Of a DNA stretch of 42,459 nt, positions 31,890 to 40,491 are shown one piece after another. The DNA is from a virus. The stretch spans positions 1 to 42,459 of IMG/VR virus record IMGVR_UViG_3300019764_000003. One strand, given 5' to 3'. The number at the start of each line of letters is the position of its first letter. Position 1 is the first letter of the stretch. A program made the translations under genes and the position numbers. The notes beneath the pieces were generated by a model that was given only the letters and a program-made list of their open reading frames with translations, ran no database searches and had not been told where the DNA came from.

Positions 31890-32429
31890 TTAAAAATCGT
31901 AAAAACTGTTTGGTCTTGGTGGGCCTACAAAGTTAGGTTGTTGTTCTGCAATATATGTTTCATACTGGTTTATTTGATTCTGTATACCAGATCCTTGTTG
32001 GTACTGTCCATAAATACTTGCACCTTGTTGTGCTAAGTTACCAACAGCCGTGGCAATACCAACATTAGCTTGTGTAATAGATTGTGATTCTACATTTTCT
32101 ATTGACTGCATAGTTAGCCCTAATCCTTGTTGACTTAACTCAGACTGCCCTTGAAGAGAAGCGTCTATAGCTGTCATAGGTGCTGTGACTATACTACCAC
32201 CAACACCCTCACCACCAGTCTTAGCCGTTTGTACTGCCTTGGCTATACGTGCCTGTCGTCTTCGCCTAACCTCGTTTAGTCTTTCCTGCTGTTGAGCTTG
32301 TTGTTTTTGTATGGCCGCATTCTTTCTTGCAGCACTCTTTTGTTCGCCAGCTTGGTAAACAGACGTAGCAGTACCAGCAATAGCACTTGCAATAGCTAGA
32401 CCTAATGCAACTTCTACAACACCCATCAC
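31890..32429 (-). CDS. Internal virion protein (T7 gp14-like)
   Basis: A 179-residue protein with an N-terminal Ala/Gly-rich hydrophobic helix (VVEVALGLAIASAIAGTATS), then a basic Gln/Lys/Arg coiled coil (about 28-70) and a Gln-rich tail ending NSFYDF. This matches T7 gp14-type small ejection proteins, which form the outer-membrane pore. It is first in the three-gene ejection set. Confidence 0.75.
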   Translation of the reverse strand: MMGVVEVALGLAIASAIAGTATSVYQAGEQKSAARKNAAIQKQQAQQQERLNEVRRRRQARIAKAVQTAKTGGEGVGGSIVTAPMTAIDASLQGQSELSQQGLGLTMQSIENVESQSITQANVGIATAVGNLAQQGASIYGQYQQGSGIQNQINQYETYIAEQQPNFVGPPRPNSFYDF

Positions 32430-32770
32430 ATCACCTCCATCTGAGAATAAGTAACTTCTTTTCCAAGGTAAGGGATTGTTTTAAATTCTGTAAATCCTAC
32501 ATGCCGCCAATATTTTTTCATAGTTTCCGTGAGCTTAGAAGAATAAACAAACACTGTGTCCACCCCTTCGTGCTTCAGACTATCAAGCAAATCACCCATG
32601 TCACACACAACATCATTATACACATCTTTAGAAAAGCGAGTGACATCATTATGGAGTTCTGCCATGTTATCGTGCAGCTTAACCTTTATAGTTCCATAAG
32701 GACCGAACTCATTGCTCTGTTCATATGCTATTTCATCCCAACCATCCAAGTCTATTTTGCTAATCATCAT
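32426..32770 (-). CDS. GNAT-like / T7 gp13-position protein
   Basis: Started at ATG 32770 because GGAAAG is five bases upstream; a GTG at 32776 is less likely. The 114-residue product has GVDTVFVYSSKLTETMKKYW followed by RHVGFTEFKTIPYL, like the last helix-strand of GNAT acetyltransferases. T7 gp13 and relatives at this position are often annotated similarly. The acetyl-CoA loop (R/Q-x-x-G-x-G/A) is not obvious, so it may be a structural relic or assembly factor. Confidence 0.5.
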   Translation of the reverse strand: MMISKIDLDGWDEIAYEQSNEFGPYGTIKVKLHDNMAELHNDVTRFSKDVYNDVVCDMGDLLDSLKHEGVDTVFVYSSKLTETMKKYWRHVGFTEFKTIPYLGKEVTYSQMEVM

Positions 32771-33626
32771 ACTCACTTTCCAATTCTACTTGATACCCAT
32801 ATAGAGTAAATTTATTGTCACTGTTAAATCTAACTTGATAAGATCTACCGTATTTTGTGACTCTGTGTTTATTCCTTACGAGCATCCCATTATTGGCTGA
32901 TATGAAGTATCTGTCTTTCTCCGGTAAGTATGCTTTAGAATAAACAGCCTCTGTTTTCCAATCATCAGTTATAGTATAGTCAAGATCAGTGTATGTAGCA
33001 TCTTCAGGCCATATAACCTCACCCTGTAGTTTTTTGTAGTCGCTAAAATCAAAAATAGACTCACCAGGTTGACTCTGCCGCGTTCGTACATACACACGAA
33101 GGTCATTTGGCATACTGTTAGGATGGGTTGCAGTTAAAATGTTCGCAGTTGTAGTTCCGTGGTAGACAGACACGGTCCCAGATTCATCCCTTAGTAACCT
33201 TAAACTTGCCTCGCGATTACCCCAGGGTACTTCTGTTTGTGTTGCAGCTATTGCTGTAAGTGTTGACCATATTCCTTGCTCCGTATAGACCTGTGTTTCC
33301 GACACGTATTGTATGATGTAATAATCAGCAGTAGTGTCCGTAATCAATAACCCACCATATTGTTGCGGTGTAGGCGGCGATCCACTACCTGATGCTATCT
33401 CAAAGCTTTTACACGAAACTTCGGCAACACCTCTTAACTGGTACACAGATATTAAGCTGTTGCGTAATAATGTGCTACCAGATGTAGCTGGTAGTGCCAT
33501 CCTAAGCCTGTTATTAAAGTAAGCGACATACCCATTATCTATTGAAACATTCCAAAGGACACTGTTTATAGGTGTGCCAGCACTGCCTGTGAGTGGGTCG
33601 TCTACATATTGTAGGCCATTAGCCAT
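32760..33626 (-). CDS. Virion-associated protein with C-terminal repeat module
   Basis: A 288-residue beta-rich protein. About residues 1-205 form a LamG-like or jelly-roll region (YFNNRLRMALPATSGSTLLR, YGGLLITDT). The C-terminal about 70 residues, from an acidic VIWPEDA segment to NKHRVTKYGRSYQVRFNSDN and YGYQVELE, closely resemble the end of the neighbouring 100-residue protein. It is probably a minor tail or appendage protein. Confidence 0.55.
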   Translation of the reverse strand: MANGLQYVDDPLTGSAGTPINSVLWNVSIDNGYVAYFNNRLRMALPATSGSTLLRNSLISVYQLRGVAEVSCKSFEIASGSGSPPTPQQYGGLLITDTTADYYIIQYVSETQVYTEQGIWSTLTAIAATQTEVPWGNREASLRLLRDESGTVSVYHGTTTANILTATHPNSMPNDLRVYVRTRQSQPGESIFDFSDYKKLQGEVIWPEDATYTDLDYTITDDWKTEAVYSKAYLPEKDRYFISANNGMLVRNKHRVTKYGRSYQVRFNSDNKFTLYGYQVELESEYDD

Positions 33627-33921
33627 GCATCACCTCCACCTGATAACCATGTACCTTACATTCATCACCAGCCTTAAACCTAATTTGGTATGTGTACCCA
33701 TAATGAGGCACCCTATGTTTATTAGCGATAATTTTAGATACTGCGTTGTCTTCTCGATCCCGTGAAGGTACACCCGTTTCAGTGTAGTTATCCTCTGGTT
33801 GTCCCCAAGAACTAACAACCATAAAAGAAACGCACGGTGTGTATACAGGAGTAACACCTAATATAAAGTCATTACCGCTGGGCTCCGTTGTTCCGTCTGG
33901 AAGTATAAAGTCAACAGCCAT
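33619..33921 (-). CDS. Small virion protein sharing the C-terminal module
   Basis: A 100-residue protein, mostly consisting of the module also found at the end of the next gene: NKHRVPHYGYTYQIRFKAGD then HGYQVEV. It starts at the stop of the tail-tube gene and overlaps the next gene by eight bases. Likely a minor tail component that arose by duplication of a shared domain. Confidence 0.5.
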   Translation of the reverse strand: MAVDFILPDGTTEPSGNDFILGVTPVYTPCVSFMVVSSWGQPEDNYTETGVPSRDREDNAVSKIIANKHRVPHYGYTYQIRFKAGDECKVHGYQVEVMHG

Positions 33922-35645
33922 TACGCCACCACCGGGTTATCTGAACCTATTAAGGTGTGTAACCACATTACCTGTTTTCTACCAGAAACATCATTCAATA
34001 CTTGCTGCACACCCCAAATATTTGTATCATAGGTAGATTCAAACAATGTGTTTGTCAAGTCATACTTATAGAAACTTGTATTAAATGACACGCCTACATA
34101 GAGATAACTATCGTTACTACCACCAGGAGTTCCACTATCATATAAGTAACTGTAAATACCTGACACACCATTAATGTGAGGGTTTTGATACACATCAGAT
34201 AAACGTGCTACTTGTCCGTCTACGTCATACTTGTTGTATGTATGTGTGTACCATGCACCCAAGGTTAAATCCAAAATTAAACAGACATCCCAAAAAGTAG
34301 GAACACCACTATAGGAATCATGAACATCTAAGTCCTCTGTTGAATAAAATACCAGTAGCTTGTTTTCACCCTTGTCATACACTAACTTGCAGTATTTTTT
34401 TTGCAGTTCATCAATAGCATTCCAGTATGTGTATATTTTATCTGATAGGGTGGTAACTTTAATAGGTGAGTAATAATCACCAGATTGAATAAGGCTTATC
34501 TTCGCCGGGGTTGCACAAATAATAACATCATCCACAGCAGTGTAACCACATTGTCCTACAATACCGCTATCAGACACCTTATCAATTACGTAGTTGGTAG
34601 GGGTGAACAGACCATCAACACCTCTTAGTACCCAAATACCATTGGTTGCGAATATGATAATACCTGTCGCAAACGGAGCAATCGCAAAAATATTTGTAGC
34701 CCCTGATATTGTTAGTGTTCCTCCATCTGTATCAACAATAGCATTATCAAACTTGTTATTAGGGTCTGCCTCAGTATAGAATTTAGTATAGGACTCACTA
34801 TCTTTGATAGTCTGGGAATAATAAATAGTATTTGAATTACCTACTGCAAACATTCTGCCGTTAGAAAAACAACCGTCCTTATAACCAAGTTCAGAAGAAT
34901 CAATTATATTTGAGAAATAAGTAGTAGCAAGGGTAAAATTTGTATATGTCTCTCCCTCAAAGTTATCATATCTTTCCCAATAGGTTGTATCTGTTGGGAA
35001 GATTTCATCACCACTACCCCCGGCCCCGGTTGTGTGACTCTTTATACACACATAATAATTCTCATCTGCTCCAGGAACAGGAGAGGCATACTTTACAATG
35101 TCGCTCTGATTCTTCGTGTTTTGTCTTACCTTTAGCACTATCTCAGTTGTGGAAAAGGAAGGGGTTGTGTCTGTTGTACTATATATAGTTTTGTGGATAG
35201 GTAGGTTCTTGTTAAACAAGAAGATTGTGTTGTCATCAATAGCGAACTCTGTTTTATAACTTGTGGGGTCTGTAGAAAAAGTGTAATCCTCACCCGTTAT
35301 TTCAACAACTACTTCCCCCTTACCTACAGAGCCATAAAAATTAAGTTTATTACCAACCTGTAGTATTGTGTAATCTTGTATACTACCCTCAATACCGTAG
35401 TTGGAAGGTAACTCTTCCGGTTGGAATACAATAGCTGAAGGAGCTATAAAGGCATCTTCTGATAGTGTTCCTACTGGCAAGGTACCAGAACCTAATCCTT
35501 TTCTACGAGATATACTACCGTCTCTATTGATATCTACATTTTCTAACTTTTCATATAGTGAAGGATCTTTAGGTATTAACCCTGCCTCTGAAGTGAACCC
35601 ACCTCGGAAATCAAAGTACGTCAGATTGCTTTTTTTGCTTGGCAT
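33921..35645 (-). CDS. Tail tubular protein B / nozzle-like protein
   Basis: A 574-residue protein. Its opening (DFRGGFTSEAGLIPKDPSLY, then NVDINRDGSISRRKGL) is typical of T7 gp12-type nozzle and stabilisation proteins of podoviruses, which begin with a G-G-hydrophobic segment and NVD...G-x-x-x-R-R-x-G. The rest is beta-propeller-like. Order after the tail tube A-like gene agrees. Confidence 0.7.
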   Translation of the reverse strand: MPSKKSNLTYFDFRGGFTSEAGLIPKDPSLYEKLENVDINRDGSISRRKGLGSGTLPVGTLSEDAFIAPSAIVFQPEELPSNYGIEGSIQDYTILQVGNKLNFYGSVGKGEVVVEITGEDYTFSTDPTSYKTEFAIDDNTIFLFNKNLPIHKTIYSTTDTTPSFSTTEIVLKVRQNTKNQSDIVKYASPVPGADENYYVCIKSHTTGAGGSGDEIFPTDTTYWERYDNFEGETYTNFTLATTYFSNIIDSSELGYKDGCFSNGRMFAVGNSNTIYYSQTIKDSESYTKFYTEADPNNKFDNAIVDTDGGTLTISGATNIFAIAPFATGIIIFATNGIWVLRGVDGLFTPTNYVIDKVSDSGIVGQCGYTAVDDVIICATPAKISLIQSGDYYSPIKVTTLSDKIYTYWNAIDELQKKYCKLVYDKGENKLLVFYSTEDLDVHDSYSGVPTFWDVCLILDLTLGAWYTHTYNKYDVDGQVARLSDVYQNPHINGVSGIYSYLYDSGTPGGSNDSYLYVGVSFNTSFYKYDLTNTLFESTYDTNIWGVQQVLNDVSGRKQVMWLHTLIGSDNPVVA

Positions 35646-35811
35646 TTCTTCGGGCCTCTGTTAGTTTTTTTGCATATTCCTTAGCAGCTATAGTTAATCG
35701 ATTCTTATGTTCTATAGCCGCTTTTTTATTTAACCAGAATCCACCTTCAATAATTCCAGATTTATCTATAGTCACCACATAACCATTGTTTTTAGTTACC
35801 ACACTATACAT
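35611..35811 (-). CDS. Small basic hypothetical protein
   Basis: A 66-residue ORF overlapping both tail-tube genes. N-terminal strands (VVTKNNGYVVTIDKSG) are followed by a basic helix (KKAAIEHKNRLTIAAKEYAK). No family recognised; the conserved spacing between tail genes suggests a small assembly protein. Confidence 0.55.
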   Translation of the reverse strand: MYSVVTKNNGYVVTIDKSGIIEGGFWLNKKAAIEHKNRLTIAAKEYAKKLTEARRNAKQKKQSDVL

Positions 35812-36503
35812 TATACTGTCGGCCTTCCATAGTTAGGTATGTCTTGAATGTAATCATCTACAACAGTGCGTGACCATCGCTTGTTATTTGCCATAGACTG
35901 CATTGCTTTTTGTTCATACAACCGGGCTCTGTTCTCATCTCTTTTAATAGTACCCCAAGCCTCGGCAAGCATTTTATAAAAGATTGAATTAAAAACACGA
36001 TCGGGAATATCTAAAACATCCGCATACTCATACACTGGATCTGGTTTCTTTTGATATACAAGATCACACAAACCCGCTAACGTAGTAACATTGTAGCTGT
36101 CAAATACAATAGTAGTAGAGTTATAAATTGTATAATATGTTGGGTAGGCATCTGTAATAACACCATTAGTTCCCTGTCCAGCTAAAGCCCTGCTTTGTAT
36201 AATCTCTTCTAATATTTCAGGAGATACATAGGAAACCTCGTTATAAGCATAGAATAGTTTATGTACCATCATGCAATTTGTTGGCAGTGTTAATTCATTT
36301 GGATCACCACCAACAGGTTGTACAGCAGTGTCTTTTGTCCTTAACCAAGTCCACGGAAAATTTAAAGTTACCTCATCATACACCGTTGTAACTAATGATC
36401 GTACTTGTTTCGCTTCTACAGTTTCTTGAGACTCTGACGAAGTGTCTGCATTTATAGAATCCAGGATTCTGTTTACTACTTGTAATACTGTGTACCGAGC
36501 CAT
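35811..36503 (-). CDS. Tail tubular protein A-like (head-tail adaptor)
   Basis: A 230-residue protein that starts with helices leading to VYDEVTLNFPWTWLRTKDTA, then LTLPTNCMMVHKLFY and a C-terminal helix bundle (YKMLAEAWGTIKRDENRARLY). This pattern matches T7 gp11-type adaptors: N-terminal helix, W-x-x-x-R/K, central beta domain and C-terminal helices. It joins the portal to the nozzle. It is the first gene after the internal terminator. Confidence 0.75.
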   Translation of the reverse strand: MARYTVLQVVNRILDSINADTSSESQETVEAKQVRSLVTTVYDEVTLNFPWTWLRTKDTAVQPVGGDPNELTLPTNCMMVHKLFYAYNEVSYVSPEILEEIIQSRALAGQGTNGVITDAYPTYYTIYNSTTIVFDSYNVTTLAGLCDLVYQKKPDPVYEYADVLDIPDRVFNSIFYKMLAEAWGTIKRDENRARLYEQKAMQSMANNKRWSRTVVDDYIQDIPNYGRPTV

Positions 36504-36510
36504 AAAGCCT

Positions 36511-36541
36511 CCGAAAGAAAAGCCCCCTCAAAAGAAGGGGC
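36511..36541 (-). terminator. Internal rho-independent terminator after the head genes
   Basis: On the minus strand GCCCCTTC pairs with GAGGGGGC (36522-36541, one G.U) around a TTTT loop and is followed by TTTTCTTTC. It lies between the decoration and tail-tube genes. It would lower tail gene expression relative to the capsid, as in T7 after gene 10. Confidence 0.85.
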
Positions 36542-36548
36542 ATTGTGG

Positions 36549-36938
36549 TTAACCTGCAACAAAGATCAAAGTAACAAGACCAGCACCAGAACCACCAATA
36601 GTAGCTGTGGTTGTGATAACATCACCTTGAGTAACAGCATTAGCGTCACTTGCGGTGATAGGAAGAACATCAACTGTGGTACGAATTGCTGTTGGGTTAG
36701 CAGAAGCAGCCGCAGTATTCATAGCAGTAGATGTGCTTGTATTAGTTACTGTGAATGCTGAGTACTTATCTGTGCCATCAAGAGCAACAGTGTTTGTAAT
36801 CCGAGCACCAATAAAGTATCCAGTGACAGGAGCTTGGAACACTTCAGATGCAGCAAGATCAAACTCAATAAACTCTTGGTTGCTACTTAGTTGGTTAGTT
36901 GAGCTTGGAACTCTTTCAAGGTAATCAATAATAGCCAT
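36549..36938 (-). CDS. Capsid decoration-type protein
   Basis: A 129-residue Thr/Ala-rich, charge-poor, predicted beta protein (FTVTNTSTSTAMNTAAASAN, then DVITTTATIGGSGAG). It lies directly after the major capsid gene and before a terminator, the usual place for a head decoration protein made in high copy. No specific family motif. Confidence 0.55.
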   Translation of the reverse strand: MAIIDYLERVPSSTNQLSSNQEFIEFDLAASEVFQAPVTGYFIGARITNTVALDGTDKYSAFTVTNTSTSTAMNTAAASANPTAIRTTVDVLPITASDANAVTQGDVITTTATIGGSGAGLVTLIFVAG

Positions 36939-36953
36939 TTGTATTTCTCCTTA

Positions 36954-37874
36954 TTAAATAGTGCCTGATTTTGTAAGTACAGTTACAAGAGACTCTGGTC
37001 GGTACAGATCAAGACCGTAACGAGTAGTAGCGTGAAAAACTTCTCGTAGGTATTCATCTTGTCGCCAGAATCTAAGATCAACAGGCAATCGCATAGCACC
37101 AATAAAAGCATCCGCACCAACAAACAAGTTAGCTACCTTATCACCACCGGTGTCATAATCAAGGGCTGTTGCTTCATCAAGCATGTTAGACTCATAGAAA
37201 TCAAATCCCATGTACTGGCCGATCCATTTGGTAGAACCCATGCCTGTTTTGATGTTGTCATTGTTGCCATATACATCCTGACGAGTAAAGCCATCAAGCT
37301 GCAACATTTGAGCAGCAACAGTCGGATCTACAATAGCCATACGGCCCATTCGATCAACGTTAGCTTTAGTCAAACCAGTACGAGCTTTAACAATATCAGC
37401 CAGTGTAATAGTTGTATTGGTGTTACCTGTTGAAACAAATCTATGAGGAAAGCCATTAATTAGGTTTGCGTCATTATTTGTTTGCTTTTTATGCAGCAGG
37501 AACACATCATTCTCAAGCCTTTTAAGAAGAGCACGAGAAATCTGAGCAGGAAACTTAGCATCAAGAACACCTTTATAAAAAGCATCTTGAGAAAGTTTGT
37601 CTGTGATACTAATACCAGATTGATTGTACTCAGTAATCTCAAGTTCAAACACGCCAGCTTCAGCAGGTTGAATAGCAGCCGGAGTATTTTCTACATACTT
37701 CTCAGCTTCAAGGTTGGTCAGTACAGGAATCTTGAGCTTATCCCCATCAGGAAAATCTGTGACCATCATCATCAGTTCTTGTGCAAATAGTTCAGGCTCA
37801 AGTTCTTCTTTAATCATCTGGCTATAAACTTCACTTCTAATCAGATTGCCAGTATTACCAGTTGTATTACCCAT
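36954..37874 (-). CDS. Major capsid protein
   Basis: A 306-residue protein with the HK97-fold-like order seen in podovirus capsids: N-terminal arm, E-loop region with KIPVLTNLEAEKYVEN, spine helix with LSQDAFYKGVLDAKFPAQIS, and P-domain and A-domain segments (RMAIVDPTVAAQMLQLDGF, VGADAFIGAMRLPVDLRFW). It lies just after the scaffold gene and has GGAGT upstream. Identity rests on order, length and segment layout. Confidence 0.85.
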   Translation of the reverse strand: MGNTTGNTGNLIRSEVYSQMIKEELEPELFAQELMMMVTDFPDGDKLKIPVLTNLEAEKYVENTPAAIQPAEAGVFELEITEYNQSGISITDKLSQDAFYKGVLDAKFPAQISRALLKRLENDVFLLHKKQTNNDANLINGFPHRFVSTGNTNTTITLADIVKARTGLTKANVDRMGRMAIVDPTVAAQMLQLDGFTRQDVYGNNDNIKTGMGSTKWIGQYMGFDFYESNMLDEATALDYDTGGDKVANLFVGADAFIGAMRLPVDLRFWRQDEYLREVFHATTRYGLDLYRPESLVTVLTKSGTI

Positions 37875-37884
37875 TTTTTACTCC

Positions 37885-38541
37885 TTAGTTGCTTAGTGGA
37901 TTTTTTACAAAATATTGTGGATCTGCTTTAACAGCCTCCCGATACGACATTGTTTTTTTGCCGCCTTGTGGTGAGACAATAGTTGATCCTTCTGAGAATT
38001 GCGTTGGTTGTTTGGTAGAGGCTAACACAAGATTTAATGCATCCTCCGGCAAAGTGTAACCAATTTGTTCAAGCATAGCAGACCTCGAAGCATTGCTTCC
38101 AACGTATGCCTTAACCGCAGACTTAGCTTCTTCTTTTGATCCAAGAGCGTCTGTTAGTTTAGACCAGAACATATTCTTATTGGCTGTTGCTACTGCTTCC
38201 TTGTCTTTTGCTGTGAGTTTTTCTGTTAGCTTCTGCTCAACAAGTGCAGCAATGTCAACTGCCTCTTGTTCTGTTCTGGCTGGTTCAGCTACCACTGGGT
38301 CTTGTGGATTATCAAGCTTTGCCAAAATTGCATCAACTGTAGAGGACGTTTCTGTCTTTGCCTCCAACTCACGCTTTTCTTGTATGAGAGTTTGAATATG
38401 GTTATCGGCGTGTATCTTAGCCTTTGCCAATTCTTCAACGGTTGCGTACTTCTTACCTTCTCCTACAAGCTCTGCCACAGGGTCCGATTGAGCTGCATCC
38501 TCGGTCAAGGTTTCACCCAATACTTGCTCTTCTGTCATCAT
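37885..38541 (-). CDS. Scaffolding protein
   Basis: A 218-residue, acidic, Glu/Ala/Lys-rich, helical protein. It has YATVEELAKAKIHADNHIQT and a coiled-coil segment (about 50-70), a disordered middle, and a C-terminal basic helix near REAVKADPQYFVK. This is the typical layout of podovirus scaffolds between portal and capsid genes. ATG ATG start with GGAGG upstream. Confidence 0.8.
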   Translation of the reverse strand: MMTEEQVLGETLTEDAAQSDPVAELVGEGKKYATVEELAKAKIHADNHIQTLIQEKRELEAKTETSSTVDAILAKLDNPQDPVVAEPARTEQEAVDIAALVEQKLTEKLTAKDKEAVATANKNMFWSKLTDALGSKEEAKSAVKAYVGSNASRSAMLEQIGYTLPEDALNLVLASTKQPTQFSEGSTIVSPQGGKKTMSYREAVKADPQYFVKNPLSN

Positions 38542-38777
38542 TCCTCCACGTTTAAAATAGTTAGTAGTTCTTTATATGCCCCCATCTTGCCGTCAGCAAG
38601 GGCACGCTTCACAGTCCAGTTAGTAGCATCAGAAGGTATACTATCAACTTGGTCAAGCTTTTTAGTAAACACTTCATTTAATAATCGGACTAATGGTTTA
38701 TAATGCTCGGCACTTTTTTCTATAGCATCTGCCGCATCTTTATTCTTCAGGTATGGCTTGAGGTGGACCAGCTTCAC
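38538..38777 (-). CDS. Small helical protein between portal and scaffold
   Basis: A 79-residue ORF with a GTG start supported by AGGAGGT five bases upstream on the minus strand. It overlaps the end of the portal gene by 38 bases. Helical throughout, with KLVHLKPYLKNKDAADAIEK at the start. It may be a head assembly factor; no family recognised. Confidence 0.6.
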   Translation of the reverse strand: MKLVHLKPYLKNKDAADAIEKSAEHYKPLVRLLNEVFTKKLDQVDSIPSDATNWTVKRALADGKMGAYKELLTILNVEE

Positions 38778-40491
38778 CTTGTACCTCCTGGGTCATTTGG
38801 TTCATTACCATTTGCGTTTGAAAGGCTTCTCTTGTACCTATATTAGGAGCTACAATTTGATCTGCCTCATAACCTAATTCATTCATAATAGATTCTGCTA
38901 AGTTGTATCCGCTAATATGTGGTGCCAATTTAGGATCTTGAGATAACATTAGAACATTCTGCAACTCCTGCACCTTTCTATTTCTTAATGCATAGTGCTT
39001 TGCTCCAACGGGTCTGAATACACCATCCGCAACAACATCTTCCTTAGTAATGTCTAACAGGATAAGAGAGTTTTTGTTGTCGTCGAATGTTCTGGCAACA
39101 TCTGTAACATCCATATTCCGCACAAGCATTTCAAACATAGTGTTTAGAATACGTTCGAGCATCCCCTCCATTTGAAACAACTTGTCCTGAAAAATACGGT
39201 CTGCGTTACCTTGAAGCATAGAAACTTCAAAGGCTGTCTTTTCACCAGGAGTACGCATACCAGAAGCTTCTTTAGGATAGCCTACAATCTCTTCCATAAG
39301 GCTGTGGTATAAAGCAATCTGGCTGTCACATAGTAGTGCGTTTGTTGGCGGGGCTTGTATTTCTACCCTGCTCTCAACCCCAAAGAAGTTCTGTTTGCCT
39401 GGACCCCATTCAAACTCCTCCATAGGATCACCAAAGATATTGACAATAGGATGAACCACAAGATCGAGTACATCAGCTTTCATATTCTCAAGGTGATCAC
39501 ATCGATACTGCATGCCAATTAAATTAGTGAGAGCTGATTGGCCATATAGATTATCCGGCACAATACCCCAAGGGCAATAGCCAAAAGGTTTCTTACCATC
39601 CCATGCTGGATTATCTCGCATGTTTAACACATACATACGGTCAGCAATAATAACTACTTGGTTCTCCAACACTTCTGTTGTGCCATCTTTTTGAGTAACA
39701 AGTACATCACCCCAATACTCAAGGATTTCAACTTGGCCCGATTGTAAATAGGTTGTGTAGGTATTAAACCCATCTACTTCTATGCCACGATCTTTGTAGT
39801 AATCAACCCAATCTTTAGATGGAGATGATCGATTAGTAGCTAATTCAGCCAGCTTAGTTTCGTCATATGTTATACCGCTACGCTTTTTGTTGTGGTTAAG
39901 TACATTACCCAAAGAAACAAATCGTCGCCGTATAAAAGGAGACTCGTCAAAAGATGGCAGTCTCGGATTAATAGTGGCATCCAGTGGGCTAATCCTAAAT
40001 AGTTTTGGTCCCACATAGTTGATAATTCTTTCCCCAGTTGTCTTACTTGTAGTGTATTCTTTTACCCATTCAATACCAGCAAAGCAAGTTCCATACAAAA
40101 CCCAATCTGAAATAACCTTCTTAAACTCTTGTGTAAACTGTGACATCCTAAGCTTGGTTCTCATATAAGACTCAATCATGAAAGCCTTATCCTGACTCTG
40201 TTTATCAGAAGCCTCAAACCTAAACCACTCATCATTTGGAAAAAGAGCGGCCATGTACACACTTACAAGACCTGTATATAAATGCGTTATCTTGGGTATG
40301 GTAGTATTGTTTTTCCAACCGTTAGTAGAATTAATAGTGTCATGTGTGGAATTAGCAGTGATATAATTCCTAACCTCTGCCACATCATTCAACCAAGCAC
40401 TCTTATCGCTGTTGTCCCTGTTCCAAAGAGAAACAACATAGTCGGCCACAGGGTCTTGCTCCATGTATGTAGTCTCATCAATTTGTAGCAT
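38740..40491 (-). CDS. Portal (head-to-tail connector) protein
   Basis: ATG 40491 overlaps the terminase stop (TAATG) with GGGAGG upstream and gives 583 residues; an upstream start at 40512 would add seven. WNRDNSDKSAWLNDVAEVRN opens a helical region like other podovirus portals. Later come a TTIPKITHLYTGL segment, DWVLYGTCFAGIEW and a long C-terminal stem/crown helix region (KTAFEVSMLQGNADRIFQDK). It forms the dodecameric DNA channel and docks the terminase. Confidence 0.85.
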   Translation of the reverse strand: MLQIDETTYMEQDPVADYVVSLWNRDNSDKSAWLNDVAEVRNYITANSTHDTINSTNGWKNNTTIPKITHLYTGLVSVYMAALFPNDEWFRFEASDKQSQDKAFMIESYMRTKLRMSQFTQEFKKVISDWVLYGTCFAGIEWVKEYTTSKTTGERIINYVGPKLFRISPLDATINPRLPSFDESPFIRRRFVSLGNVLNHNKKRSGITYDETKLAELATNRSSPSKDWVDYYKDRGIEVDGFNTYTTYLQSGQVEILEYWGDVLVTQKDGTTEVLENQVVIIADRMYVLNMRDNPAWDGKKPFGYCPWGIVPDNLYGQSALTNLIGMQYRCDHLENMKADVLDLVVHPIVNIFGDPMEEFEWGPGKQNFFGVESRVEIQAPPTNALLCDSQIALYHSLMEEIVGYPKEASGMRTPGEKTAFEVSMLQGNADRIFQDKLFQMEGMLERILNTMFEMLVRNMDVTDVARTFDDNKNSLILLDITKEDVVADGVFRPVGAKHYALRNRKVQELQNVLMLSQDPKLAPHISGYNLAESIMNELGYEADQIVAPNIGTREAFQTQMVMNQMTQEVQGEAGPPQAIPEE

